From positions 18,346 through 65,388 of the forward strand of contig JACPJE010000084.1 of the NCBI GenBank assembly GCA_016187725.1: a stretch of DNA of 47,043 nt, written 5' to 3'. The notes beneath the pieces are model-generated. The model had not been told where the DNA came from. It did no database searches and saw only the letters and a program-made list of their open reading frames with translations. Of the stretch, positions 1-7,349 are shown piece by piece. This stretch comes from Candidatus Latescibacterota bacterium. GTDB taxonomy: Bacteria > Latescibacterota > UBA2968 > UBA8231. How positions within the stretch are numbered: the first letter of the stretch is position 1; every line of letters begins with the position of its first letter. A program made the position numbers and the translations under genes.

Positions 1-34
1 GGGGGGGGGGGTGTCCGCGGGGGCGGGTGTGTTT

Positions 35-63
35 GTAAGGGCGGGTTTGAAACCCGCCCCTAC
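35..63. repeat. Palindromic repeat, copy 1 (GC-arm class)
   Basis: A near-perfect inverted repeat: GTAAGGGCGGGTTT, a 2-nt centre, then AACCCGCCCCTAC. It lies just before the first gene and, read rightward, would encode RAGLKPAPT. Four related palindromes are in the window (776, 13976, 28750, 38273). Arms of this kind are known as dispersed intergenic palindromes in many bacterial genomes; what mobilises them here is not visible. Confidence 0.85.
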
Positions 64-70
64 CGGCACA

Positions 71-475
71 TTGCAATGGACCGCACACCCCCTGGCAGAA
101 AACCCCTGGCCCAAGTCCACCCTCCTGGGCGGGGTGGTGGCGGCGGTTTCGGCAGGGGCGGCCTTCAGCTTCGAAGGCCTGGAGTACGGCCTGCTTTCCC
201 TGGGGGTGCTCTTCGCTTCCCTGTCCTCCTATTTCTGTCCTACCCACTATCTGCTCGACGAGGAAGGGGTACAGATCCGGCATTTGGGCCGCTGCCGGCA
301 GCGGCCCTGGCGCCAGTTCTGCCGCATTGACCGCTGCCGCGAGGGGATCTTCCTCAGTCCCTTCGCCCGCCCCAGCCGCCTCGACCCTTTCAGGGGCTGT
401 CTGCTGCGCGCCCCCCGCGACCCGGAGGCGGTCCGCCATTTTGCCCAGCGCCATGTCGTCCCTGCAGCGCTTTAG
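71..475 (+). CDS. Small membrane protein with a PH-like cytosolic part, first gene of the MutL/DUF6754 cluster
   Basis: About 134 aa from a TTG start at 71 (begins MQWTAHPLAENPW). A GTG at 11 in the same frame would add 20 residues, half of them from the palindrome at 35-63, so I prefer TTG; no good ribosome binding site is visible for either. Residues ~16-50 form two short hydrophobic segments. The rest (YLLDEEGVQIRHLGRCRQRP, then GIFLSPFARPSRLDPFRG) looks like a small beta-rich domain of the bacterial PH type that reads its own membrane context. It overlaps the next gene by 23 bp. I recall similar small proteins beside GlmL-type genes in uncultivated phyla, but no function is known to me. 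Confidence 0.6.
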   Translation: MQWTAHPLAENPWPKSTLLGGVVAAVSAGAAFSFEGLEYGLLSLGVLFASLSSYFCPTHYLLDEEGVQIRHLGRCRQRPWRQFCRIDRCREGIFLSPFARPSRLDPFRGCLLRAPRDPEAVRHFAQRHVVPAAL

Positions 476-794
476 CACCTGGTGCGCGCACGCCTTTGCC
501 GTGGAGGGGCCCCGGGAGGAACCCGATCCCCGGGAGCGCGAGGTGGCCGCGCGCCTGGCCCGGTTTGTGGTCCGGCGCCAGCTGCTGACCCCGGCGCTGA
601 TGCTGCTGGAATCGGGACGGCCGCTCAATTTCATCGGCAGCCAGATGCTGGCCTTCCTGGCGCCCTTTGCCACCCTGATCTTTGCGTCGGAAGAGTACGA
701 GGTGCTGGTCCGGTTGCTGGAGCGGCGGCGCGGCATCGATTTGCTCATCGAGGCCCTGGCCGCCGAGGAACAAACCGGTAGGGGCGGGTCTTAG
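453..794 (+). CDS. Conserved hypothetical protein, 113 aa
   Basis: Starts at ATG 453 inside the end of the previous gene (begins MSSLQRFSTWCAHAF). It is mostly helical, with a charged N-terminal half and a hydrophobic stretch around LNFIGSQMLAFLAPFATLIF that could be one membrane-associated helix, followed by a charged tail. There is no signal peptide and no catalytic motif. Its last residues (TGRGGS) and its TAG stop at 792-794 are contributed by the palindromic repeat at 776-808, so the native C-terminus may have been altered by that repeat. Function unknown; tight packing before the MutL-like gene suggests a shared role. Confidence 0.6.
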   Translation: MSSLQRFSTWCAHAFAVEGPREEPDPREREVAARLARFVVRRQLLTPALMLLESGRPLNFIGSQMLAFLAPFATLIFASEEYEVLVRLLERRRGIDLLIEALAAEEQTGRGGS

Positions 795-808
795 ACCCGC
801 CTCTACCG
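776..808. repeat. Palindromic repeat, copy 2 (GC-arm class)
   Basis: Inverted arms CGGTAGGGGCGGGTC and GACCCGCCTCTACCG around a TTA centre, with one mismatch. The TAG stop of the preceding 113-aa gene lies at its centre. The MutL-like gene starts 31 bp further on. Confidence 0.9.
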
Positions 809-839
809 CACCGGTTTCAGAACACCCTGACGGATTACC

Positions 840-2448
840 ATGAACGATCTCCAGGTCATCGTCGCCACGGACTGCGGCAGCACTACCACCAAGGCCATTC
901 TCATCGAAAGGAAGGAGGGGATGTACCGCCAGACCTTCCGCGGCGAGGCGCCCACCACGGTGGAGGCCCCCTTCGAGGATGTCACCCGCGGCGTGCTCAA
1001 TGCCATCCAGGAGGTGGAGGAACTCTCCGGCCGCCAGATCCTCGACGGGGAGCGGATAATCACCCCGGCGCAGGGGCAGCAGGGGGTCGATATCTACATC
1101 TCCACTAGCAGCGCCGGCGGGGGCCTGCAGATGATGGTGGGCGGGGTGGTGCAGTCGATGACCGCCGAGAGCGCCCAGCGCTGCGCCCTGGGCGCCGGGG
1201 CCATCGTCATGGACGTGCTGGCCGCCAACGACGGCCGGCTCCCGCACCAGAAGATCGAGCGCATCCGCCAGCTCAGGCCGGACATGGTGCTGCTCTCGGG
1301 TGGCACCGACGGCGGCACGGTGAGCCACGTGGTGGAACTGGCCGAGTTCATCGCCGCCGCCGATCCCCGCCCCCGCTTCGGGGTGGGCTTCAAGCTGCCG
1401 GTGATCTACGCCGGCAACCGCGACGCCCAGAAAGCGGTACAACAGATTTTGGGCGAGAAGACCGCCCTGACCCTGAGCGAGAACATCCGCCCGGTGCTCG
1501 AACGGGAAAACCTGGGGCCGGCCCGCCAGGCCATCCACGACCTGTTCCTGGAACACGTGATGGCCCAGGCCCCCGGGTACCGCAAGCTGATGGGCTGGAC
1601 CGGGGCGCCGGTCATGCCCACCCCGGCGGCAGTGGGCCAGATCATCCAGACCATCGCCAGGCAACAGGGGATCAACGTGGTGGGGGTGGACATCGGCGGG
1701 GCCACCACCGACGTGTTCAGCGTCTTCGGTGAGGTGTTCAACCGCACGGTGAGCGCCAACCTGGGCATGTCCTACAGCATCGGCAATGTGCTGGCCTCCG
1801 CCGGCCTGGAGGCTGGCGGTGGAGCTGAAGGGGGTGCAGGCCGAGCGCACCCTGTCGGACGTATTCTCGCAGAGTGCCGGCGGCGAAAGCCTGGTAGAGC
1901 TGATGCGCCTGGACCTGCTGGTGGGCAGCGGCGGGGTGCTCTCCCACGCCCCGCGCCGCGCCCAGACCGCCTCCATGCTCATCGACGCCTTCCAGCCCGA
2001 GGGGGTGACCCGGCTGGCGGTGGACAGCATCTTCATGATGCCCCACCTGGGGGTGCTCAGCACGGTCTCGGAGCGGGCGGCCACCGAGGTCTTTGAGCGC
2101 GACTGCCTCATCTACCTGGGCACCTGCATCGCCCCCAAGGGCAGCGGCAAACCCGGCGAGGTGTGCGCCACCTACCAGTTGGAACTGCCCCAGGGCCCGC
2201 AGGCCGGCGAATTGCGGGTGGGCCAGTTGCAGCGCTTCCCCCTGGAGGGCGAGGCCGAGGTGGTAGTGCGGCCGGGGCGGGGCTGGGATGCGGGCGCCGG
2301 GCCGGGCCAGGAACTGCAGGGCAAGGTCAGGGGCGGGACCGTGGGGCTGGTGCTGGACGGTCGGGGCCGGCCCATCCGTTTTGCCGAGCGCCCCGAGGAA
2401 GGCCTGGCCCAGGTCGCCGCGTGGAATAAGGCCCTGGAGTTGTACTGA
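840..2448 (+). pseudogene. GlmL/MutL-type ASKHA ATPase, interrupted by a frameshift with apparent deletion
   Basis: The N-terminal part (frame of 840) carries the ASKHA phosphate-1 motif ATDCGSTTTKA at residues 9-19 and a second GVDIGGATTDVF near residue 284, as in the glutamate mutase accessory protein GlmL/MutL. That frame follows the family up to NVLASAGLE (about 1811). Family similarity resumes in the +1 frame at about 1813 (LAVELKGVQAERTLSDVF) and runs through LIDAFQPEGVTRLAVDSIFM and YLGTCIAPKG to the TGA at 2446-2448. From memory of the family, some 50 residues normally lie between these two points, so bases are missing and the total (1609 nt) is not a multiple of three. It could be a genuine inactivating deletion or an assembly error. 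No mutS/mutE glutamate mutase subunits are present, which fits the stand-alone GlmL-like subgroup of unknown role. Confidence 0.8.
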
Positions 2449-2449
2449 G

Positions 2450-3562
2450 ATGGCCCATGCCTATACCCCCGGCCTGCGGGTGACCCGGCAGGCGGTGATT
2501 CACAAGCAGCGGCGCCTGCCCCTCAAGGGCCAGGTGCTGGTCGAGGTGGGCCAAGGGGTGCGGCGCGACCAGGTGGTGGCCCGCACCGAATTGCCCGGCG
2601 AGGTGAGCATCCTCAATCTGGTCAACCGCCTGGGGATCACCCCGGCGGAACTGCCCGGGTACATGCTCAAGAAGGAAGGGGAGGTAGTGGCGGCCGGCGA
2701 GGTCCTGGCCCAGACCCGGCCGCTGATCAAGTGGTTCAGGACCGCGGTGGAGGCGCCGGTGGCCGGCACGGTGGAGAGCATCTCGGCGATCACCGGGCAG
2801 GTGATGATCCGCCAGGCCCCCCGCCCGGTGGAGGTGCGGGCCTACGTGGAGGGCCGGGTGGTGGAGGTGCTCGCTGGAGAAGGCGTGAACGTGGAAGTGC
2901 GCGGGGCCCTGGTGCAGGGTATCTTTGGCGTGGGCGGGGAGTACTGGGGCGCGGTGCAGCTGGCGGTGGCCGATCCCCGCGAGGCGCTGGAACGGGTGGG
3001 ACCCGAATGCCAGGGCAAGATCGTGGTGGGCGGCAGCCTGATCACCAGCCAGGCCATCCGGCAGGCCCGGGAGGCAGGGGCGGTGGGGGTGATCGGGGGC
3101 GGCATCCGCGACCAGGATCTGCGCGAACTGCTGGGTTATGATCTGGGGGTGGCCATCACGGGCGCCGAAGATCTGGGGCTGGCGGTGATCGCCACCGAGG
3201 GCTTTGGTCAGATCGCCATGGCCCGCAAGACCTTCGAGTTGCTGCGCGCCTGCCAGGGCCGCGAGGCTTCGCTGTGCGGGGCCACCCAGATCCGCGCCGG
3301 GGTGTTGCGGCCCGAACTGATCGTGCCGGGGGAGGTGGAGGGCGGTGCGCCCGCTCCTGCCCACTCTGCAGGATTGCAGGTGGGGGACGTGGTGCGGTTG
3401 ATCCGGGCACCCCATTTTGGCCGGCTGGGCAAGGTGAGCGCCCTGCCCGCCGAGTTGCAGCAGATGGAATCGGGGACCTGGGTGCGGGCCCTGGAAGTGG
3501 AATTCGAGGATGGGGCCCGGGCGCTGGTGCCCAGGGCCAATGTCGAGGCCATTGAGGAATGA
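2450..3562 (+). CDS. Barrel-sandwich plus KOW-domain protein of the MutL/DUF6754 cluster
   Basis: 370 aa from the ATG one base after the MutL-like stop. Residues ~20-150 look like paired barrel-sandwich (biotinyl/lipoyl-like) segments: LKGQVLVEVGQGVRRDQVVA, then EAPVAGTVESISAITGQV. A middle region (~180-290) has GKIVVGGSLITSQAIRQA, GVIGGGI and GYDLGVAITGAEDLGLAVI, which reads as an alpha/beta domain. Residues ~308-370 (GLQVGDVVRLIRAPHFGRLG and onward) match a KOW-type small barrel. There is no lysine in the usual biotin/lipoyl MKM or DKA context, so a scaffold is more likely than a carrier. There is no signal peptide, so it is probably cytosolic. Its stop overlaps the ATG at 3559. Function unknown. 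Confidence 0.7.
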   Translation: MAHAYTPGLRVTRQAVIHKQRRLPLKGQVLVEVGQGVRRDQVVARTELPGEVSILNLVNRLGITPAELPGYMLKKEGEVVAAGEVLAQTRPLIKWFRTAVEAPVAGTVESISAITGQVMIRQAPRPVEVRAYVEGRVVEVLAGEGVNVEVRGALVQGIFGVGGEYWGAVQLAVADPREALERVGPECQGKIVVGGSLITSQAIRQAREAGAVGVIGGGIRDQDLRELLGYDLGVAITGAEDLGLAVIATEGFGQIAMARKTFELLRACQGREASLCGATQIRAGVLRPELIVPGEVEGGAPAPAHSAGLQVGDVVRLIRAPHFGRLGKVSALPAELQQMESGTWVRALEVEFEDGARALVPRANVEAIEE

Positions 3563-4914
3563 CAGGAAAACTCCATAGGGCGTCGGGGAGCGACCCGCTC
3601 CGGCCTTTCCCAAGGCGCGTCCTTCACCCTCGCTCGCTCTGGCTCCGCTACCCCGCCGCCCCACCTCGCGGACTTCCCTCCCCAGCCACTCCCCGGGAAA
3701 GCCCTCCGCGGATCATCTCCCCGCCGCAGAGTCACAGGTGCCAGGGTTCATGTGGCTGGCTACTAGCCGCCATCTGCCTGCTGCTGGCCGCCACCTGGGC
3801 CGGGGCCCTGGAAGCGCCGGCCGCGGTGGATGCCTTTGACACCCCGGACGATGCCGGCGGCAGCATCACCGTGCGCTGGCCCAGGGTCGCCGAGGAGGAG
3901 GAGGTGGTCTATCAGGTGTCAGTGGCCCTGACGCCCGAGGGACCCTTCTATCCGGTGGCCGAGGTGAAGGCCGCGCCGGGCGCAGATTCCCACTACCAGA
4001 TCCAGGCCAGCGAGTACACCGCCCCGGATTCAACCGGCACCGCCCCCATCGAAAACGACAAGGCTTACTATTTCCATGTGGATGTCTGGCGGGGCGGCGG
4101 GGTGGCCGAAGGTCAGGTGCTGGCCCAGGCCCGGGCCGAGGAAAATCTGTTCAACTGGTCCAAGCTGAACAACTTCATCCTCGGTTCGGCGTTTTCTTTC
4201 ATTATCCTGGGCTGCATCGCCCTGGCAAGGCGGCGCGACCTCTATATCCGACGCATCGCCGGGCTCGAGGCCCTGGACCAGGCTCTGGGCCGGGCCACGG
4301 AGATGGGCAAGCCCGTGCTCTTCATCCACGGCCTGCAGACCATGGACAATGTCTCCACCATCGCCGCGGTCAACATCCTGGGGCGGGTGGCGCGGCGCAC
4401 CGCCGCGTACGACACCGCCTTGCGGGTGGCCAACAACGATCCGGTGGTGATGGCCGTCAGCCAGGAGGTGGTGAAGGAGGCCTACCTGGAGGCGGGCCGG
4501 CCCGACGCCTACAACCCGGACAGCGTGTACCTGGCGGCCACCGAGCAGTTCGCCTACGCGGCGGCCCTCGAAGGCCTCATGGTCCGCGAGCGGCCGGCGG
4601 CCCATATCCTGATGGGCTACTTCTACGGCGAGGCGCTGCTGCTGGCCGAGACCGGCAGCACCACCGGGGCCATCCAGATCGCCGGCACCGATTCCTATAC
4701 CCAGCTTCCCTTCTTTGTGACCACCTGCGACTACACCCTGATGGGGGAGGAACTCTATGCGGCCAGCGCGTACCTGGCGCGCGAGCCCAGGCTGCTGGGC
4801 AGCCTCAAGGGCCAGGACTTTGGCAAGGCCGTGCTCATCGCGGTGCTGGTGGGCGGGGCCCTGCTGGCCACCTGCGGGGTGCAGGCCCTGACCCTGGCCT
4901 TTACCGCTCACTGA
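3559..4914 (+). CDS. DUF6754-like membrane protein with a repeat-encoded N-terminal extension
   Basis: 451 aa if it starts at ATG 3559, which forms an ATGA overlap with the upstream stop as elsewhere in this operon. Residues ~8-56 (SGSDPLRPFPRRV and onward) are translated from the dispersed repeat at 3581-3726. The hydrophobic signal region (WLLAAICLLLAATWAGA) only begins near residue 67. No ATG, GTG or TTG occurs in frame between the repeat and that core, so the original start was either 3559 or has been lost. After the signal come a beta-sandwich (FN3-like, ~90-190), a membrane helix at ~205-225, a conserved cytosolic domain (GKPVLFIHGLQTMDNVSTIA, AANNDPVV-like and GTDSYTQLPFFVTT segments) and a C-terminal helix at ~427-448. 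I recall this core as DUF6754. No biochemical role is known to me. Confidence 0.7.
   Translation: MTGKLHRASGSDPLRPFPRRVLHPRSLWLRYPAAPPRGLPSPATPRESPPRIISPPQSHRCQGSCGWLLAAICLLLAATWAGALEAPAAVDAFDTPDDAGGSITVRWPRVAEEEEVVYQVSVALTPEGPFYPVAEVKAAPGADSHYQIQASEYTAPDSTGTAPIENDKAYYFHVDVWRGGGVAEGQVLAQARAEENLFNWSKLNNFILGSAFSFIILGCIALARRRDLYIRRIAGLEALDQALGRATEMGKPVLFIHGLQTMDNVSTIAAVNILGRVARRTAAYDTALRVANNDPVVMAVSQEVVKEAYLEAGRPDAYNPDSVYLAATEQFAYAAALEGLMVRERPAAHILMGYFYGEALLLAETGSTTGAIQIAGTDSYTQLPFFVTTCDYTLMGEELYAASAYLAREPRLLGSLKGQDFGKAVLIAVLVGGALLATCGVQALTLAFTAH
3581..3726. repeat. Dispersed repeat LR, short copy
   Basis: Closely similar to 15081-15312 apart from a block of about 85 bp present only in that copy. 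Shared blocks include GGGAGCGACCC at the left, a central block starting CTCGCTCGCTCTGGCTCC, and ATCATCTCCC or GTCATCTCCC at the right. The ends form an imperfect inverted repeat (GGGGAGCGACC against GGATCATCTCCCC). It lies between the DUF6754-like start codon and its signal-peptide core, with an open frame right through. Confidence 0.85.
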
Positions 4915-4923
4915 GGAGGAACC

Positions 4924-5580
4924 ATGCTGTTCCTGCGCCGCACCCTCCCCCTGACTGTCGCCCTGGTCTTTGGCCTGACCGGGATCGCCATCTACTACAT
5001 CCCCCACAGCGGGGCCCAGCGGGTGGAGCAGGAGCTGTCGCTGTGGCTGCGCATCGTCTCGGCCTTTGCCTTCTTTCTCGGGCTGATGAGCCTGCTCAGC
5101 TTCCACTGGCAGCGCATCCGCCAGCGCCAGGCTGGGTGGGGGTACAGCCTGGTCGCGTACCTCAGTTTCGGGCTGACCTTTTTGTTCACTCTCTACAACG
5201 ACAGCAAAGGTCCTTTCGCCCCCCAGGCCGAGGCCGGCGCTTACCAGTGGGTCTATCAGAACGTGCAGGTACCCTGCGGAGCCACCATGTTCTCCATCCT
5301 GGCCTTCTTCATCGCCTCGGCGGCGTACCGCACCTTCAGGGCGCGCACCAGTGAGGCCACCATCCTGCTGGTGGCCGCGGTGGTGGTGATGCTGGGGCGG
5401 GTACCCATCGGCGCCTACCTCTCCGACTACCTGCCCCTGGCCGCCCAATGGCTGATGGACGTGCCCAACCTGGCGGCCAAGCGGGGCATCCTCCTGGGGG
5501 TGAGCCTGGGGGCCATTGCCACGGCCCTGCGCATCATCTTCGGCATCGAGCGCTCCTACCTGGGCGGGGAGGAGTCATGA
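4924..5580 (+). CDS. Polytopic membrane protein of the MutL/DUF6754 cluster (218 aa)
   Basis: Starts 9 bp after the previous stop behind a GAGGAA ribosome site. Hydrophobic segments are visible at about 7-28, 42-62, 75-93, 117-135, 145-165 and 185-205, so roughly six helices. The segments FTLYNDSKGPFAPQAEAGAY and YQWVYQNVQVPCGATMFSIL form a conserved-looking loop between helices 3 and 4. There is no recognised enzyme or transporter motif. The stop overlaps the next start as ATGA, so translation is probably coupled. I do not recognise the family beyond its context. Confidence 0.7.
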   Translation: MLFLRRTLPLTVALVFGLTGIAIYYIPHSGAQRVEQELSLWLRIVSAFAFFLGLMSLLSFHWQRIRQRQAGWGYSLVAYLSFGLTFLFTLYNDSKGPFAPQAEAGAYQWVYQNVQVPCGATMFSILAFFIASAAYRTFRARTSEATILLVAAVVVMLGRVPIGAYLSDYLPLAAQWLMDVPNLAAKRGILLGVSLGAIATALRIIFGIERSYLGGEES

Positions 5581-6410
5581 GTTTCTCGCTCTACAACCTC
5601 GACCGCCGCATCATCTTCGTCTGTGTTTTCCTCGGGGTGGCCATTCCCCTGTTGCTGCCCTTCTCCCTGCCGGTTGAGATCACCCCTCCCGTGGAAGCGG
5701 TGTACCGCCAGGTCGAGCGGGTCGCCGCCGAAAAGGGCACGGTGCTGCTGGCCTTTGACTACGGCCCCGGTTCCGAGGCCGAATTGCAGCCCATGGCCAG
5801 GGCCCTGCTGCGCCACTGTTTCGCCCGCCAGGTCAAGGTGGTGGCCATCTGCCTGTGGCCCGACGCCCCGGGCCTGGCGCAGGAGGTGTTGCAGGCCACG
5901 GCCAGGGAGAGCGGGATGCGCTACGGCGAGGACTACGCCTTCATGGGGTACAAGCCCGGCTTCGCCAGCGTGGTGCTCAACATGGGTCAAGAGTTCCGCA
6001 ACGCCTTTGCCCAGGACATCTGGGGCGCTCCGGCAGACAGCCTGGCGGTGTTGCAGGGCATTCATTCGCTGCGGGATTTCGGTTTTGTCTTCGATCTGGC
6101 TGCCGGCAGCACCATCGACCAGGTGTGGATTCCCTACGGCCAGGAGAAATACCGCTTCTCCCTGGCCGCCGGCTGCACCGCGGTGATGGCCCCTGACCTC
6201 TTCCCCTTCCTCCAGTCGGGCCAGATCTCCGGCCTGATCGGGGGCCTGGCCGGGGCTGCCGAATACGAGAAGTTGGTGGGCCGGCTCGATTCGGCCACCG
6301 CGGGCATGCAGGCCCAGTCCATCACCCACCTGGTCATCATCGGTTTCATCCTCCTGGGCAATCTCCTCTATTTCCTCTCGCGCCGGCAGGGCCAAAGGAG
6401 GGGGCAGTGA
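5577..6410 (+). CDS. Membrane-anchored protein with an extracytoplasmic alpha/beta domain (277 aa)
   Basis: The ATG at 5577 overlaps the preceding TGA (ATGA). Residues ~11-32 form an N-terminal membrane anchor (IIFVCVFLGVAIPLLLPFSL) and ~250-270 a C-terminal one (HLVIIGFILLGNLLYFL). Between them is one soluble domain of Rossmann-like appearance (GTVLLAFDYGPGSEAELQPM, VKVVAICLWPD, YAFMGYKPGFASVVLNMGQE). The two-anchor layout puts this domain on one side of the membrane, most likely outside. There are no catalytic signatures I can name. The GTGA overlap with the next gene supports co-translation. Confidence 0.7.
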   Translation: MSFSLYNLDRRIIFVCVFLGVAIPLLLPFSLPVEITPPVEAVYRQVERVAAEKGTVLLAFDYGPGSEAELQPMARALLRHCFARQVKVVAICLWPDAPGLAQEVLQATARESGMRYGEDYAFMGYKPGFASVVLNMGQEFRNAFAQDIWGAPADSLAVLQGIHSLRDFGFVFDLAAGSTIDQVWIPYGQEKYRFSLAAGCTAVMAPDLFPFLQSGQISGLIGGLAGAAEYEKLVGRLDSATAGMQAQSITHLVIIGFILLGNLLYFLSRRQGQRRGQ

Positions 6411-7132
6411 AGAACGACCGCCTCTTCTTCGCGGGCTTTTTCGCCGTTTTCGCGTTGGCCAACGTCTTACTGCTGGTCAGCGGCAAACTGAGCGCCGACT
6501 GGACCGGCTTCGGGGTGATCACTGCCGCCGGCCTGAGTCTGGCCCTGTACAGCTTTCTCTACAAGGACAACCCGCTCTTCAAGTTCGCCGAGCACGTCTT
6601 CGTGGGGGTCGCCGCTGCCTACACCTTTGGGCAGATCTGGTTTCCCACCCTCTACGGAGAACTCCTCGCGCCGCTGCTGAACCCCTCACCGGACGCGGCC
6701 CTGCAGCCTGGCGGCTGGCTGCTGGTGCCCACGGCCCTGGGCCTGCTGATGATGACCCGGGTCTCCCGCCGCCTGGGCTGGCTCAGCCGTTACGCCTTTG
6801 CCTTTGTGGTGGGATTGGGCGCCGGCCTGACCATTCCCCGCTCGATCTCCTCCTTTCTGCTCGCCCAGATCGAACCGACGATCAGGCCGTTGACCTGGAG
6901 CGCCGATGGAATCAACCTGGCCATCATCCTGGTCGGGGTGGTGAGCGTGCTGATCTACTTCTTCTTCTCTGTCGAGCACACCGGGGTGGTGGGCCGTATT
7001 TCCCGGGTGGGGATCTGGTTCCTGATGGTCTCCTTCGGGGCGTCCTTCGGGTACACCATCATGGCGCGGCTCTCCCTGCTCATCGGCCGCGTCTCCTTCC
7101 TCTTCTCCGACTGGCTGCACCTCATCAACTAG
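6407..7132 (+). CDS. Polytopic membrane protein, last gene of the MutL/DUF6754 cluster (241 aa)
   Basis: GTG start at 6407 inside the preceding stop (GTGA), behind AAAGGAGGGGG. Six or seven hydrophobic segments span most of the chain (FFAGFFAVFALANVLLLVSG, VFVGVAAAYTFGQIWF, NLAIILVGVVSVLIYFFFSV, FLMVSFGASFGYTIMARLSL). Charged residues are few and sit in short loops. With the two genes before it this makes a three-protein membrane module beside the DUF6754-like subunit. Function unknown. The next gene is more than 200 bp away, so this ends the operon. Confidence 0.7.
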   Translation: MKNDRLFFAGFFAVFALANVLLLVSGKLSADWTGFGVITAAGLSLALYSFLYKDNPLFKFAEHVFVGVAAAYTFGQIWFPTLYGELLAPLLNPSPDAALQPGGWLLVPTALGLLMMTRVSRRLGWLSRYAFAFVVGLGAGLTIPRSISSFLLAQIEPTIRPLTWSADGINLAIILVGVVSVLIYFFFSVEHTGVVGRISRVGIWFLMVSFGASFGYTIMARLSLLIGRVSFLFSDWLHLIN

Positions 7133-7349
7133 CAGTCCACTCCTGCCGCTGCGAGTTCTGGCGAACCGACTCCGTCATCTCCGCTGCCCAATAACTGCAC
7201 ATTTGTGCTCATTTTAGAATAAAATTCGCCTGTGGACGCCCGACGCCGAAAAAAGTTTCAAAAAAGTGTTGCAATCAGGTCAAATCTTCACAATAATTAG
7301 GCACTATGAACTAGGGCAATCCGTGCAGTTCCTCACCAAGGAGGAGATG
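7133..7349 (+). promoter_or_regulatory. Intergenic leader of the TonB receptor operon
   Basis: An AT-richer spacer. It holds TTGCAA (7269-7274), a 17-bp spacer and AATAAT (7292-7297), a plausible primary-sigma promoter, and a strong ribosome site AAGGAGG at 7338-7344. TAGAAT at 7215-7220 is another possible -10. I see no clear terminator for the upstream operon. Promoter assignment is by eye. Confidence 0.35.

Noticed and set aside
1..10. Run of ten G at the window start
   Set aside because: It may be a contig edge or a simple homopolymer; no feature can be supported from it.
390..2111. Long open frame on the minus strand across the MutL-like gene
   Set aside because: It is antisense to clearly conserved coding sequence, has low-complexity composition and no family resemblance; GC-rich codon bias explains it. 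The same holds for minus-strand frames at 11389-13875 and 42187-44802.
3750..3752. ATG before the DUF6754-like signal sequence
   Set aside because: It is out of frame with the hydrophobic core and its frame closes within about 90 bp; it would only work if one base were wrong.
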